From: Vreelandella zhuhanensis
Lineage (GTDB): Bacteria; Pseudomonadota; Gammaproteobacteria; Pseudomonadales; Halomonadaceae
NCBI RefSeq assembly: GCF_009793355.1
Contig: NZ_WTKP01000005.1
Coordinates: 186,001-250,000, forward strand
DNA length: 64,000 bases
Reading direction: 5' to 3'
Under the pieces are notes generated by a model. That model was not told the DNA's origin, ran no database searches, and saw only the letters and a program-made list of their open reading frames with translations. Numbering within the stretch: position 1 is the first letter of the stretch; each line of letters starts with the position of its first letter. A program made the translations under genes and the position numbers. Shown in pieces: positions 49,933 through 60,194 of this stretch.

Positions 49933-50580
49933 TTAGCGGATCACGACGCGAGTGCCAACGTCTACCCATTCCGTAAGCCGTTCAATTTGGGAATTGGTCA
50001 ACGCCACGCATCCTTGGGTCCAGTGAAAACGCTCATGGATATCGGGGTCCGCCTTTCCAAGGCCATGGATCCCAATCGCCCCTCCTAATACCGTATCTTG
50101 AGGAGGAGATCTATGGCGCCGATAAAAATCAAAGTATTGGTCATAATCTTGCTGGGTATAAAGCCCTGTCTGTAGCGCCATTTGGGCATGTGTGGGCGTA
50201 GGATAATCAATACCAATAAAAATATGCCATTGGCTAGCATGGTTGAAGCGATCGACTCGGAACTCACCCATAGGGGTCGCATTGTCACCGCGCATTCGTT
50301 GAGTCTTGGCCCCACCTCGTCCCAAGGATATCGGAGCGAAGCGCTCCATCAGGGCGTTGCCTCGGTAGATACTCAGGGCGGCTTCTTTATCATCGACCAA
50401 TACCCAGAGCTCATCGGTATGACGTGGCACAGGCGCTCGCATCAGTAACGTTTCGATTAAATCCGGAGCGCCATTGCCTGAAAAGTTTCTTGATGAAAAA
50501 CCATCCGTGATGGAAGCCTGTGCCGCGAAGGGCAATCCCAAGGTCAAGCCAATGAAATGGCGACGGGTAAAAAGTTTCAT
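49933..50580 (-). CDS. L,D-transpeptidase family protein with Tat-like signal
   Basis: YkuD-fold enzyme, 215 residues from ATG 50580; a TTG 12 bases upstream would add four residues. The N-terminus has twin arginines followed by a hydrophobic stretch (FTRRHFIGLTLGLPFAAQA), so Tat export is likely. Catalytic residues H172 in GAIGIHGLG and C191 in HWTQGCVALTN. No LysM. Distinct from the enzyme at 48226 and closer to the YafK/ErfK-like amidase branch, so it could cut or form lipoprotein or Dap-Dap links. Confidence 0.88.
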   Translation of the reverse strand: MKLFTRRHFIGLTLGLPFAAQASITDGFSSRNFSGNGAPDLIETLLMRAPVPRHTDELWVLVDDKEAALSIYRGNALMERFAPISLGRGGAKTQRMRGDNATPMGEFRVDRFNHASQWHIFIGIDYPTPTHAQMALQTGLYTQQDYDQYFDFYRRHRSPPQDTVLGGAIGIHGLGKADPDIHERFHWTQGCVALTNSQIERLTEWVDVGTRVVIR

Positions 50581-50680
50581 GAGAGCTCTCAAGCATCATT
50601 CGGCGCCGGGCCGAGCATTCATTTCGGTCGGCTGTTATACCTTATTGGCGCCGCCTCTGTCAGCCATCATTTCATGGCGT

Positions 50681-51109
50681 TTATGTATCCTTGCGCTCGA
50701 CGGTAAAAGGATTCATCAGCAAGTCCTTCTTTCCCATAAGATGCACTACCGTTCTGTCAAAGGGGAAAGTATCGATGTATTGATGGTTAAGCGTCGGCTT
50801 GTGAAGATGCACCAGCGCCGCCGCGAGCCTTTCCCTGTGGGCATGTCCGCATAACCCGACACTAAACCAGAGCGCCTGGCCTTCTTCCAATTCGGCATGC
50901 CAGCGATCCTTGTCCTCATGATGCAGAAGGCAAGAGCGAACATCACGCCCTTCACCCACATACAACAATTTCTGAGGCTTCATTTCACCACTCTCCTGGT
51001 CTGGCCCGGCCTTGAAGATGCAATAGACACCAGAATCATCCGGTACTTCCCGCAAGTCATCTTCGGTAAAATATCCCAACATCTCTGGAGATAGCAGCAT
51101 GTCTGACAT
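50681..51109 (-). CDS. GIY-YIG-like domain protein
   Basis: 142 residues, unknown function. The GIY-YIG nuclease signature is recognisable in variant form: GVY at 27-29 (DDSGVYCIFK), YVG at 50-52 (LLYVGEGRDV), conserved Arg R58, Glu E93 (HRERLAAALV) and Asn N108 (HKPTLNHQ). The key catalytic residues are therefore present, so nuclease activity is possible. It is unlike UvrC or the short UPF0213 type in length and tail. It is followed 24 bases downstream by the ferritin-like gene on the same strand. Confidence 0.65.
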   Translation of the reverse strand: MSDMLLSPEMLGYFTEDDLREVPDDSGVYCIFKAGPDQESGEMKPQKLLYVGEGRDVRSCLLHHEDKDRWHAELEEGQALWFSVGLCGHAHRERLAAALVHLHKPTLNHQYIDTFPFDRTVVHLMGKKDLLMNPFTVERKDT

Positions 51110-51133
51110 AGAACCTCCTTGATATAGCGCAAA

Positions 51134-51616
51134 TCAAATGTCTTCAAGTTCCTCAAGGCTCGTCACGATACGCCGCATTTCGGCTTCGTGCCCTTCCGCC
51201 AAGGAATTGAAAAATTCTTTTTCCGGATTGACGTTCGCCCGCGAAGCACGGTGCTGATAAAGATCCTGCAAGGTACTGTGTTCTGTCACTGCCGTTTCCA
51301 TAATCGCATCGATGCTGTCGTAATTCGCCGTTTCGGCGATGCGTTCGAGTTTCGGCGGATGAGGAAAGTCCCCTACCTCATCGAACCAGGTTTCCAGTAC
51401 TTCGGTGTGATCGGTACCATCATGAAAAATATCCTCCAACCCCGTCTGCATGCGAAGCTCACGGTTGGCGAGATAATTCAGCGCCATTTTCACCCTTTCA
51501 CTAGAAGCCTCCTCCGCCGCGTCGCCGTACTGTTTGGCCATGCGAGCATGATAGCTCATCGCCCATCTCACCAAGTCCTTGACTTGATTGTAGCGCTTTG
51601 TTTTTTCCTTACGCAT
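51134..51616 (-). CDS. ferritin-like helical protein of unknown function
   Basis: 160 residues, fully helical and acidic, no signal peptide. The pattern of long helices with Glu and His (ANRELRMQTGLEDIFHDGT, TAVTEHSTLQDLYQHRA, FFNSLAEGHEAEMRRIVTS) suggests a four-helix ferritin-like bundle, perhaps metal-binding or a stress protein. No family name can be given with confidence. It shares its strand with the GIY-YIG-like gene 24 bases downstream. Confidence 0.55.
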   Translation of the reverse strand: MRKEKTKRYNQVKDLVRWAMSYHARMAKQYGDAAEEASSERVKMALNYLANRELRMQTGLEDIFHDGTDHTEVLETWFDEVGDFPHPPKLERIAETANYDSIDAIMETAVTEHSTLQDLYQHRASRANVNPEKEFFNSLAEGHEAEMRRIVTSLEELEDI

Positions 51617-51862
51617 TGTTCGCTCCTTACACTGAACGCGTCAGAGGTAACTGAAACAACAGAGGTTTTTATATAACATAGTAAAAACCTTAGATAATTA
51701 CCATACGCTTTTTCGCCGTTGGGTTCGAACCCAGACAGCTTAGACCATACGGTAGATAGCCAAGGTATACACAGAAAGACTTCAAGAAGAAACGGGATGG
51801 CAGGCTGACACCTCACACAGGGGCCGCCTAAATATCGATTTAGGAAAAATGACTTAAAAAAG

Positions 51863-52324
51863 TTACCACTCCTGGCTGGTCTCTCTCAAGGCGGCTATTT
51901 CACACTTGGCTTGTGCCAGACAGTCGCTTAATGCCTTCCCCAGATCATGATTACCGCCCACTGCTATCATGCCTGGATTTTGCGTAGGACGCCGTGCAGC
52001 GCCTTCTTCGGCGTGGAGCTGCTCAAGGCGCCGAGTCAACCATGCCAACCAGCTTTCAGGCTGCGCCATGAGATCCCGTAACCGGCCAAGCTCGGCCACT
52101 GCCGGGCCTTGAGGCACCAGCAATTCACGCCACGCATGGGTGGGCAAGCGAGCATGCTTGGTTATCTCACGCAAAAACGATTCCAACCATAACTCTGAGA
52201 GGGCCAATGCGCCCTCTTCCAAAGCCATGCGCCGCACCGGCGCCTGGTCGCCTTCGCCTGAGGACATCGCCAGCAACAGCTCAGCCTGATAGAGCAATTG
52301 ATTGGTGCGTCCACTCGGTGTCAT
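51863..52324 (-). CDS. DUF6586-like small cytoplasmic protein
   Basis: About 153 residues starting [18 protein letters not shown] at 52324, where the ATG overlaps the topA stop (ATGA). A longer frame would begin within topA. Helical, Glu- and Leu-rich, no membrane segment. In pseudomonads a protein of this kind follows topA, and I recall it as DUF6586, but the function is unknown. Coupled to topA translation. Confidence 0.7.
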   Translation of the reverse strand: MTPSGRTNQLLYQAELLLAMSSGEGDQAPVRRMALEEGALALSELWLESFLREITKHARLPTHAWRELLVPQGPAVAELGRLRDLMAQPESWLAWLTRRLEQLHAEEGAARRPTQNPGMIAVGGNHDLGKALSDCLAQAKCEIAALRETSQEW

Positions 52325-54948
52325 TTTCGCTTGTCCTCCACTTCCCATTTGCCATTTTCAAAGGTGGCTTTCCAGCCAGTGGCTTTACCCTCTTCTTCGG
52401 TCATTACATATTGCGACTTGCTCTTGCGCGAGAAACGAATTTGCGCGGGTCGCCCCTCGGGATCTTCACTGGGAGCCTTGAGCAGGAAATGGTATTTCTC
52501 GGGAAGCTCATCAGCATGTGCCTTGAGCTCCTTGACCAACGGCGGGCGTGTCTCGCGATTCTTGGGAAACTTGCTTGCCGCCAGGAACAAGCCACTGGCA
52601 CCGTCGCGCAAGACATAATGATCTTCGACTTTCCGGCAAGCCAATTCCGGCATGGGAATCGGATCCATCTTGGGCGGAGCGGCTTCACCACTTTTCAGCA
52701 GTTTGCGCGTGTTCTTGCATTCAGTGTTGGTACATCCGAAATATTTGCCGAAACGTCCAGATTTTAGCTGCATTTCGCTGCCACACTTGTCGCATTCGAT
52801 CACTGGGCCTTCATAGCCCTTGATCTTGAACTTGCCCTCTTCGACGGCATAGCCATCACAGTCCGGGCTATTACCACAGATATGCAGCTTGCGCGTTTCG
52901 TCGATCAGATAATTGTCCATCGCGGTACCGCATTTCGGGCAACGCCGTTTGGCCCGCAGAGCTTCAGCCTCGGCTTCTTCTCCGGCATCCGCTGCCACCG
53001 CCTCTTCTCCCGGAATCAGATCGATGGTGGTCTTGCAACGCTCCTTGGGCGGCAGGTTGTAACCACTGCAACCCAGAAATACACCGGTTGAGGCGGTACG
53101 AATCTGCATCTTGCGTCCACAGCTGGGACAATCGATATCGGTGGGTACCGGCTGATTGGGGCGCATGCCATCTTCGCTTTGCGCCTGTGCCAGTTCTTCA
53201 CGGAACTCGGCATAGAAGGCATTCAGCAACGCCTGCCAGTTGCGCTGTCCTTCGGCGACCTCATCCAATCCATCTTCCATGCGTGCAGTGAAAGAATAAT
53301 CCATCAGATCAGGGAAGGATTCCTTCAACCGTTCGGTGACGATATCGCCCAGTTTTTCGGCATAGAAGCGGCGGTTTTCCAGCTTGACATAGCCGCGGTC
53401 CTGAATCGTAGAGATGATCGAAGCATAGGTGGAAGGCCTGCCAATTCCCTGCTTCTCCAGCTCCTTGACCAGGCTGGCTTCAGTGTAACGCGGCGAGGGC
53501 TTGGTGAAATGCTGTTGAGGTTCAAGCGTTTCAAGGCGCATTGGCGTGCCTACGGCAAGATCCGGCAATACTTGATCTTCGTTCTTGCCGCCGGGCTTCA
53601 TCACTCGGGTATAACCATCGAACTTGAGCACGCGCCCCTTGGCTTTTAGCTCATATCCTCCGACCTCTACGGCCAGGTTACTTGAGAGATATTCCGCCTG
53701 GGTCATCTGGCAGGCCACGAACTGGCGCCATATCAACTCATATAACCGCTCGGCATCGCGTTCCATGCCGCTGAGATCAGTCGCCTTGTGCGTTACATCC
53801 GAAGGACGAATCGCCTCGTGAGCTTCCTGTGCGCCCTCCTTGCTGGAATAGCGATTCGGTGATTCCGGCAGGTAACGCTCTCCATACTGCGCATGGATAT
53901 AGTCACGGGCACTTTCCACGGCATCCTTGGACAAGTTTGTCGAGTCGGTACGCATGTAGGTAATGAAGCCCGCCTCGTACAAGCGCTGGGCCATGGTCAT
54001 GGTCTTCTTGACCGAGAAACCCAACCGAGCACTCGCCGCTTGTTGCAAGGTGGAGGTAATAAAGGGGGCATTAGGTTTCGAGCGGGTCGGCTTATCCTCC
54101 CTCGCTGTAATCGCAAGGCTAGCTTCCCGAAGCCCGGCAATACGCTCCAGCGTTTCGGTTTCCGAGGTGGGGCGGAACGGTTTGCCATCTTGCCGCACCA
54201 GCGCAAAACGTACGATTTCGCCTTCGCTTGTGATCAGGTCAGTATGAACATCCCAGAACTCTTCGGGAATAAAGGCGCGGATTTCACGTTCCCGTTCGAC
54301 AATCAAGCGTACCGCCACCGACTGCACCCGTCCGGCGGAAAGGCCCCGAGCGATCTTGGCCCACAGCAACGGCGAGAGCATAAAGCCGACCACACGGTCC
54401 AGGAATCGCCGAGCCTGCTGAGCTTCGACTCTTGGGATATTGAGACTTCCGGGAGCTTCAAAAGCTTCCTGGATGGCATTCTTGGTAATCTCGTTGAATA
54501 CCACGCGCTTGTAGCGCGTCTCGTCCCCGCCAATGGTTTCGCGAAGGTGCCACGCAATGGCTTCCCCTTCACGATCCAAGTCGGTTGCGAGATAGACCGC
54601 ATCGGCCTTGGCTGCCAGTTTCTGAAGTTCCGCGACCACTTTTTCCTTGCCGGGAAGGATCTCGTAATGCGCCTCCCAGCCATTATCCGGGTCAATTCCC
54701 ATGCGCCGGATCAGTTGGTCGTGGGCCTTGTGCTTCTTGTATTCCGCTTTATCTTCCGCAGACATCTTGCGAGTCAACGCGGCTTGACGAGCGCGCTCCT
54801 TGGGGTCGGAGGCAGCCTTGCCCGAGCCGCTGGTCGGCAGGTCACGGATATGACCTACGCTCGACTTCACGATGAAATCGTTGCCGAGATATTTATTGAT
54901 CGTCTTGGCCTTGGCCGGCGACTCGACGATGACCAGTGACTTGCCCAT
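52321..54948 (-). CDS. topA: DNA topoisomerase I
   Basis: Type IA enzyme that relaxes negative supercoils. Start at [16 protein letters not shown] (54948), the family opening of the TOPRIM domain. Active-site Tyr in [13 protein letters not shown]. The C-terminal part has zinc-finger cysteines in [24 protein letters not shown] and [20 protein letters not shown], three fingers followed by a zinc-free C-terminal region. 875 residues, normal length. Coupled to the DUF6586-like gene downstream. Confidence 0.97.
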   Translation of the reverse strand: MGKSLVIVESPAKAKTINKYLGNDFIVKSSVGHIRDLPTSGSGKAASDPKERARQAALTRKMSAEDKAEYKKHKAHDQLIRRMGIDPDNGWEAHYEILPGKEKVVAELQKLAAKADAVYLATDLDREGEAIAWHLRETIGGDETRYKRVVFNEITKNAIQEAFEAPGSLNIPRVEAQQARRFLDRVVGFMLSPLLWAKIARGLSAGRVQSVAVRLIVEREREIRAFIPEEFWDVHTDLITSEGEIVRFALVRQDGKPFRPTSETETLERIAGLREASLAITAREDKPTRSKPNAPFITSTLQQAASARLGFSVKKTMTMAQRLYEAGFITYMRTDSTNLSKDAVESARDYIHAQYGERYLPESPNRYSSKEGAQEAHEAIRPSDVTHKATDLSGMERDAERLYELIWRQFVACQMTQAEYLSSNLAVEVGGYELKAKGRVLKFDGYTRVMKPGGKNEDQVLPDLAVGTPMRLETLEPQQHFTKPSPRYTEASLVKELEKQGIGRPSTYASIISTIQDRGYVKLENRRFYAEKLGDIVTERLKESFPDLMDYSFTARMEDGLDEVAEGQRNWQALLNAFYAEFREELAQAQSEDGMRPNQPVPTDIDCPSCGRKMQIRTASTGVFLGCSGYNLPPKERCKTTIDLIPGEEAVAADAGEEAEAEALRAKRRCPKCGTAMDNYLIDETRKLHICGNSPDCDGYAVEEGKFKIKGYEGPVIECDKCGSEMQLKSGRFGKYFGCTNTECKNTRKLLKSGEAAPPKMDPIPMPELACRKVEDHYVLRDGASGLFLAASKFPKNRETRPPLVKELKAHADELPEKYHFLLKAPSEDPEGRPAQIRFSRKSKSQYVMTEEEGKATGWKATFENGKWEVEDKRK

Positions 54949-55123
54949 AGTGCTCCACTTTCCTGATGCGCCGACCAAAAGCCCGCGCCTTGAATTCTGT
55001 GCCGCAGACCTCGCGGGTGAAAAATGCGACTACCCTAACCCACGCCACCGCTAAGCGCCAGTCGCACTATCAGCGTGACTTGCCTAGACACTAGCCCGCC
55101 ACACTAGCAACGACAACCCCCAT

Positions 55124-55155
55124 GAAAAAACGCCCCCACCAAAGGTGAGGGCGTT
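55124..55155 (-). terminator. intrinsic terminator after the DUF3141 gene
   Basis: On the minus strand CGCCCTCACC-TTT-GGTGGGGGCG followed by TTTTTT; 10 pairs with one G-U. It ends transcription from the DUF3141 gene before topA. Confidence 0.9.
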
Positions 55156-55176
55156 GATTGCCGCTTAAACAGATTT

Positions 55177-57612
55177 TTAACGCTTGCGATGTGTCCGCTT
55201 ACGTGCAGGGGAATTCGACGTTGTTGCCGGCTTATTGGAAGCAGGCTTTTCCGCTTGGGCCGGCGTCTCGGACGTCGATTCAGCCGCAGGCTTAGGCTGA
55301 TTAACAGGTTCGGGCGGCGCTTCTTTCTTAGCTGCCGGCTCCTGCTTGGCTTGCCGGGTCGGAGCAGGTTTTTCCGGTTCCGGCTCGGGTCGCGCCTGAT
55401 CGAAAAACGCCTTTATTTGCTCAAAGCGCTTGGCACCTTGCTCCGAGAGTTCACCACTGGCTGCAAACACATGCTCAAGATGCGTGATATGCGCATCGAT
55501 CTGTTGATTGCTTTGGCCTTCCAGCAGTGCTGGCAAGGTTTCCAATGCCTGCTCACGGTCCAGTTTGAGAATAAAGAACTGGTCACGCACCAGTTTTTTG
55601 AACGAGGCCAAATCACTATCCGGCTCAAGTTCAACATGAGAAGCACGCAGGCGCTTGAAATTACGCTCATCGGTGGCCGGAGCCCCACCCAGCACATAAA
55701 TCACGGACCGCATCACCGCTTCATGAGCACCGCCGGTGGCAATCCTGGCACACAATTCTTCTCGGCGCTGTTCAATGAAACGAAGATGCTCCGGCTCTGC
55801 TCCCGGACGGCGACGGACAGCCCCTTCAGAACCATGCAGGCCGACCAGAGCTTGTAGTAATGGCTGGCCATAGATAGTCAGGAACATCTTCTCGACGCTG
55901 CTGTCACGCAAATCGCGGAAGGCATTCAGCGACCCGGCAATCTGGTCCGAGACGATGGATTCCATGGCCTTGAACGGATTGTCTTCATCAACCGGATGCC
56001 GGTCTTCGCGTATACGCTCGGCCATTATCGGCAGCGGTACTGCCATGGGGTTTCGATCGGAAAGCATCTTGTAGCCTAACCGAACTGGATGCATGCGACG
56101 GTTCCAGCGTGCTGTTTCGGGGGTGGTGACAGCTTGTACGATCGGCTGCAAGAACTTGCGATAAAGCCCCAGGTTAATTTCAGAGACACGCGCTACCGTG
56201 GCAAAGCGACGCTCATCCTCAGGCATGTGCTTGACCTCACGATCCAGCTCCTCGAAATTACGCTGAGTAAATTCGAGCAGATATTCGCGCTCCATGAGTT
56301 CTACATCATCGCGTTCGGAGGCATGACTTACCGTGGTCTCATAAAGCCCCGGCGGCATGACGTCAATATAGTCCATATTAGCGGTGAATTCGGAGTGCTC
56401 CTTGCGCGAGATACTTCCCGACACGAAGATACCCAAATGACCGGTCGTATCGTGGACGCAATAGACGATGGTTTGCTCGTTGGCAATGAGGTCTTCTTCG
56501 CCTTCATAAAGGTCACGAATCCAACCCAGGGCCTGCGGTGGCGGGGTGATATCATCACCGCGCGAGCAGAACACCACCACCGGGGAACGCAAGTTGCGCA
56601 AGTCGATACGGCGCCCGTCGCGCGTCAGCAACTGCGCTGTCGAGAGACGATTACCTATGAAGAGGTTGTCGACGATGTACTGTATTTCCTCGCCGCCAAG
56701 CAGTACGTGGCCACCCCACCAGCGCTCGAATTCCAGATAACGCTTGGCTTCGGTGTCAATACTGGAAAACAGGTTGTATTGCTTTTTCCAGTGAGTATTG
56801 GCCGGGTTGAGAGCTTCGAAGTTCTTGACCAACCAGGCACCATCGAACTGGCCATTACCCAAGTCGGAGGTCATGGCGGTTATCCAACTGCCCCCGGTGA
56901 GCCCGCCGGTATAACGCATCGGTGCCTTGCCGCGCTCGCCGGCCCAATACGATAACGGTGCACCGGCGATCAGAATCGGGCCAAATACACTCGGCTCCAG
57001 CGCTGCCGCCATCATGATTTGCCAACCAGCTTGGCAGTTACCCACCACCATGGGCTTTTCGGCAGTTTCTGGATGAAGTTCGATAACGTGGCGTAAAAAA
57101 GCGACTTCCGCTTCAACCACATCTTCCACCGTCTGCCCCGGCTCAGGAAATGGCAAGAAGCCGATGAAATAGCAGGGATGCCCGGCACGCAGGGCAACGC
57201 CCAACTCGCTATCGGGTTTGAAACCACCGATCCCCGGACCGTGCCCGGCACGCGGGTCAACCACTACAAAGGGGCGCATCTGTAAATCGATTTCAATCCC
57301 TTCGGGGGGCAGAACACGCATCAACTCGTAGTTGACCGGGGCCGGCAATGTGCGGCCATCCATCATGACTTCCGTGTCAAAACCCAGCACGCTAGGCTTG
57401 GTCTGTTCCATATGTTCCAGATACTGGTTGCCACGTTCACGCATGACATCCAGATACAAAACACTACGTTCGACACTATCACGCCAGTAATCGAAGGCAG
57501 CCCGGCCGAAGCCGAACGGGTCGAACAGGGCAGTCAGCTCGGCGCCGGGTGTGAACACCTTTTTCTGTTGAAACAACCCGGAACGGAACATGGGGTTGGC
57601 AAGAAAGTTCAT
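55177..57612 (-). CDS. DUF3141 alpha/beta-hydrolase-like protein related to PHA synthases
   Basis: 811 residues from MNFLANPMFRSG (57612), GGGAGA upstream. An alpha/beta-hydrolase fold with a Cys nucleophile, C193 in VVGNCQAGWQIM, Asp D353/D354 in CSRGDDITPP and His H392 in HDTTGHLGIF gives a triad like PHA synthase. Matches the DUF3141 family, whose function is not settled. The last 80 residues are a Pro/Glu/Lys/Ala-rich tail ending in a basic cluster (RKRTHRKR), suggesting an interaction with nucleic acid or PHA granules. Single gene with a strong terminator. Confidence 0.85.
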   Translation of the reverse strand: MNFLANPMFRSGLFQQKKVFTPGAELTALFDPFGFGRAAFDYWRDSVERSVLYLDVMRERGNQYLEHMEQTKPSVLGFDTEVMMDGRTLPAPVNYELMRVLPPEGIEIDLQMRPFVVVDPRAGHGPGIGGFKPDSELGVALRAGHPCYFIGFLPFPEPGQTVEDVVEAEVAFLRHVIELHPETAEKPMVVGNCQAGWQIMMAAALEPSVFGPILIAGAPLSYWAGERGKAPMRYTGGLTGGSWITAMTSDLGNGQFDGAWLVKNFEALNPANTHWKKQYNLFSSIDTEAKRYLEFERWWGGHVLLGGEEIQYIVDNLFIGNRLSTAQLLTRDGRRIDLRNLRSPVVVFCSRGDDITPPPQALGWIRDLYEGEEDLIANEQTIVYCVHDTTGHLGIFVSGSISRKEHSEFTANMDYIDVMPPGLYETTVSHASERDDVELMEREYLLEFTQRNFEELDREVKHMPEDERRFATVARVSEINLGLYRKFLQPIVQAVTTPETARWNRRMHPVRLGYKMLSDRNPMAVPLPIMAERIREDRHPVDEDNPFKAMESIVSDQIAGSLNAFRDLRDSSVEKMFLTIYGQPLLQALVGLHGSEGAVRRRPGAEPEHLRFIEQRREELCARIATGGAHEAVMRSVIYVLGGAPATDERNFKRLRASHVELEPDSDLASFKKLVRDQFFILKLDREQALETLPALLEGQSNQQIDAHITHLEHVFAASGELSEQGAKRFEQIKAFFDQARPEPEPEKPAPTRQAKQEPAAKKEAPPEPVNQPKPAAESTSETPAQAEKPASNKPATTSNSPARKRTHRKR

Positions 57613-57925
57613 AAATTCTCCCGTTGGGTCACTGCAAGGGGTGACTGACCCGAAGCGCACTATGCTGCAACGCAATATATCGTAGGATACTGCGGACGGG
57701 GCGTCGATGCACCTTCCCTGTTATTTTTTTCACGCTTTTCTTCGATTTTTTTCAACTTAGTAGGCTACCGCTTACAGCGTATTAGGGTCGGTGAAAAGCG
57801 CAGATGTGGGCATTCAGTGTTAACATTTAGCTTATGTTTAACGTACAGGTCTATTGGTCCAGCCCTATCTATATAGATCTATTCGCACTGATCCATATGC
57901 ACTACTTTGCTGGCCGAGGACGTTC
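57613..57925. other. divergent intergenic region with palindromes, DUF3141 to LysR
   Basis: 313 bases without a gene. Two palindromes stand out. GTTAACAT...ATGTTTAAC (57819-57842), an 8-bp inverted repeat with one inserted base, and ATCTATATAGAT (57867-57878), perfect. Both are candidates for LysR binding upstream of 57926. Poly-T runs near 57722-57728 and 57745-57752 give no hairpin, so no terminator. Confidence 0.4.
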
Positions 57926-58912
57926 ATGTCATCACCCAAGTTGCTAAACCGTCTGACGTTTCGTCAGCTTCAGGTGTTTCAGGCCGTCCATCGTCAACGT
58001 TCTTACTCGCGTGCGGCCGAGCAACTCGGGTTAAGCCAGCCAGCCGTCAGCGCCCAGGTTCGCCAGTTAGAGCAGGCACTTGGCCAGCCACTGTTCAAGT
58101 ATGCAGGAAAGACGCTACATGTACTTCCGGCCGCTGACACCTTGGCAGGCTCCACCCGTGAAATTTTCGGTCAGTTGTCGCGCCTTCAGATGAATCTTTC
58201 CGACATGAGCGGCAAGATCACCGGTGAGCTCAACCTAGCTGCTGTCTCATCGGCCCAATATGTGGTGCCCTACCTTCTTGCACGCTTTCGCGCCCACTAC
58301 CCTGAGGTAAAACTGCGCTTGAAAGTCTGCAATCGTAGCCAAGCGCTAGAGAGACTGGTGGATCAACATGACGATCTGGTGATCATGGCCATGGTTCCGG
58401 AAGACGACCAACTGGTGGTCATGCCAATCCTGGACAATGAATTGATTGCCGTTGTGTGGCCCGAACATCCCCTTTTATATGCCCCGGCTCCTCGCTTGAT
58501 CGATTTTGCCCGGCATTATGTGCTGATGCGCGAACCGGGCTCGGGGGTACGCAATGCCTTCGAACAGATCGCCGCCGCACAAAACGTCACGCTGTCTCAT
58601 TGCATCGAAATGGGAACCAACGAGGCCATAAAGCAAGGGGTCATGGCGCATCTGGGAGTAGCCGTACTGCCACGTTTGGCGGTACAGCTGGAGCTGGAAC
58701 AGGGGTTACTTTACGAATTGATATTGCCGGATTTCCCGATTCGCCGCTCATGGTGCATGGTGTATTCCCGTGAACGTTTTCCCACGCCAGTTACCGAAGT
58801 TTTTGTACGCTTCGTACGGGAGCACCTAAGCGATTATCAAGCGCATTTTCGTGCCCCCTCGAGCCCCCTTCCCAGCCATGGTGTTGCCTGCCTGCCCATG
58901 CTTTCTTCATAA
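57926..58912 (+). CDS. LysR-family transcriptional regulator (CbbR-like)
   Basis: 328 residues from ATG 57926, with GAGGA 6 bases upstream. HTH at residues about 8-65 (LTFRQLQVFQAVHRQRSYSR, LGLSQPAVSAQVRQLEQALG). The sensing domain looks like the CbbR/CysB-like branch (TGELNLAAVSSAQYVVPYLL; VGRE-type loop MREPGSGVRNAFEQ). CbbR-like regulators occur in non-autotrophs as well. Target unknown; the divergent DUF3141 gene is a candidate. Confidence 0.88.
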   Translation: MSSPKLLNRLTFRQLQVFQAVHRQRSYSRAAEQLGLSQPAVSAQVRQLEQALGQPLFKYAGKTLHVLPAADTLAGSTREIFGQLSRLQMNLSDMSGKITGELNLAAVSSAQYVVPYLLARFRAHYPEVKLRLKVCNRSQALERLVDQHDDLVIMAMVPEDDQLVVMPILDNELIAVVWPEHPLLYAPAPRLIDFARHYVLMREPGSGVRNAFEQIAAAQNVTLSHCIEMGTNEAIKQGVMAHLGVAVLPRLAVQLELEQGLLYELILPDFPIRRSWCMVYSRERFPTPVTEVFVRFVREHLSDYQAHFRAPSSPLPSHGVACLPMLSS

Positions 58913-59109
58913 CGGCCGATCAGCGAAAAACCATGGCTTTACTGCGTGTCTTGTGTCCACTTAAGTAGTGATTATGATACATTAAGGGTTATTCGTACGT
59001 ATCAATCTGCAGGCTTTCGAGGTTGTGCAATGCCCTTGTCGAACAAACAGCCAAGCGCAGTTTCGCCCTCTAAATCTTGTCAGCCGCCAAGTAGAGAGGC
59101 TCACCTTTT

Positions 59110-60177
59110 ATGAGCGACAGCACTTCACAGCGCGTGCCAAGTGGCGAAAAATTCCACAACGAACACGGCATGACGGTGATCAAGGACGGCATGAAACAGC
59201 GCAAGCCGGCTGAACATGAAAAGACACCCGAGCCTGCGGCCCTTGAACGCAAACCCAAATGGTTGCGCGCGCAGATTCCTGCGGGGGAGCGCTTTGAGGC
59301 AGTCAAGAAAAATGTCGCCACTCATCGCCTGAGTACCGTTTGTGCAGAATCGCATTGCCCCAACATGGGCGAATGCTGGAGCAATGGTACTGCCACCATC
59401 ATGCTGATGGGCTCGGTATGCACCCGGGCATGTCGCTTCTGTGCCGTGGATACCGGAAATCCCAAAGGCTGGCTGGACCTTGAGGAGCCGGAAAATACCG
59501 CCAAGTCGGTAGAGCTCATGGGGCTGCGTTATATCGTCTTGACCTCGGTCGACCGTGATGACCTTGACGATGGCGGGGCTACCCACTACTCCAACTGTAT
59601 TCGTGCCATCAAGGCCCTCACTCCCCATGTAGTGGTGGAAGCACTGACGCCTGATTTCGATGGTGAGCATAGCGCCATTGAGCAGGTAGTAGATTCAGGC
59701 CTGGAAGTCTTTGCCCAGAACGTGGAAACCGTAGAACGCTTGACACGTCGCGTGCGAGACCCACGCGCCGGCTACCGCAAGACACTTGACGTTCTCGCCC
59801 ACGCCAAGCGGCATCGCCCCGACATTGTCACCAAGACCAGCCTGATGCTGGGCTTGGGCGAAACCGAAGAGGAAATTCTTCAGACATTTGATGATCTGCG
59901 TGACATTGGCGTAGATATCGTCACTCTCGGGCAATACCTACGCCCCACCAAGAATCACTTGGCGGTCGAGCGCTGGGTCACCCCCGAAGAGTTTGAACGC
60001 TATCGCCAGTTGGGGCTTGAAAAAGGCTTCATGGAAGTACCTTCAGGCCCGCTGGTACGCTCTAGCTACCGTGCCGACCGGGTATTCGAGAAGAACAATC
60101 TGGGGCTGGCATCCGCAGTTGAAATCCCTGGGCAAACAACCGATTCCAACCGAATTCCTGCCAAAAGCCTTGGCTAA
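59110..60177 (+). CDS. lipA: lipoyl synthase
   Basis: Radical SAM enzyme that inserts two sulfurs into octanoyl-E2 and GcvH. Auxiliary cluster Cys at residues 78, 83, 89 ([12 protein letters not shown]); radical SAM cluster Cys at 104, 108, 111 (CTRACRFC). A C-terminal RSSYRAD gives the auxiliary Ser. 355 residues with an N-terminal tail about 35 residues longer than E. coli. It converges with lipB 17 bases away on the other strand, so unlike E. coli the order is inverted. Confidence 0.97.
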   Translation: MSDSTSQRVPSGEKFHNEHGMTVIKDGMKQRKPAEHEKTPEPAALERKPKWLRAQIPAGERFEAVKKNVATHRLSTVCAESHCPNMGECWSNGTATIMLMGSVCTRACRFCAVDTGNPKGWLDLEEPENTAKSVELMGLRYIVLTSVDRDDLDDGGATHYSNCIRAIKALTPHVVVEALTPDFDGEHSAIEQVVDSGLEVFAQNVETVERLTRRVRDPRAGYRKTLDVLAHAKRHRPDIVTKTSLMLGLGETEEEILQTFDDLRDIGVDIVTLGQYLRPTKNHLAVERWVTPEEFERYRQLGLEKGFMEVPSGPLVRSSYRADRVFEKNNLGLASAVEIPGQTTDSNRIPAKSLG

Positions 60178-60194
60178 GGACAACGACTAGAGCA

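Noticed and set aside
57867..57878. ATCTATATAGAT palindrome as a specific operator
   Set aside because: Only 12 bases and AT-rich; listed in the intergenic note but too weak for a separate call.
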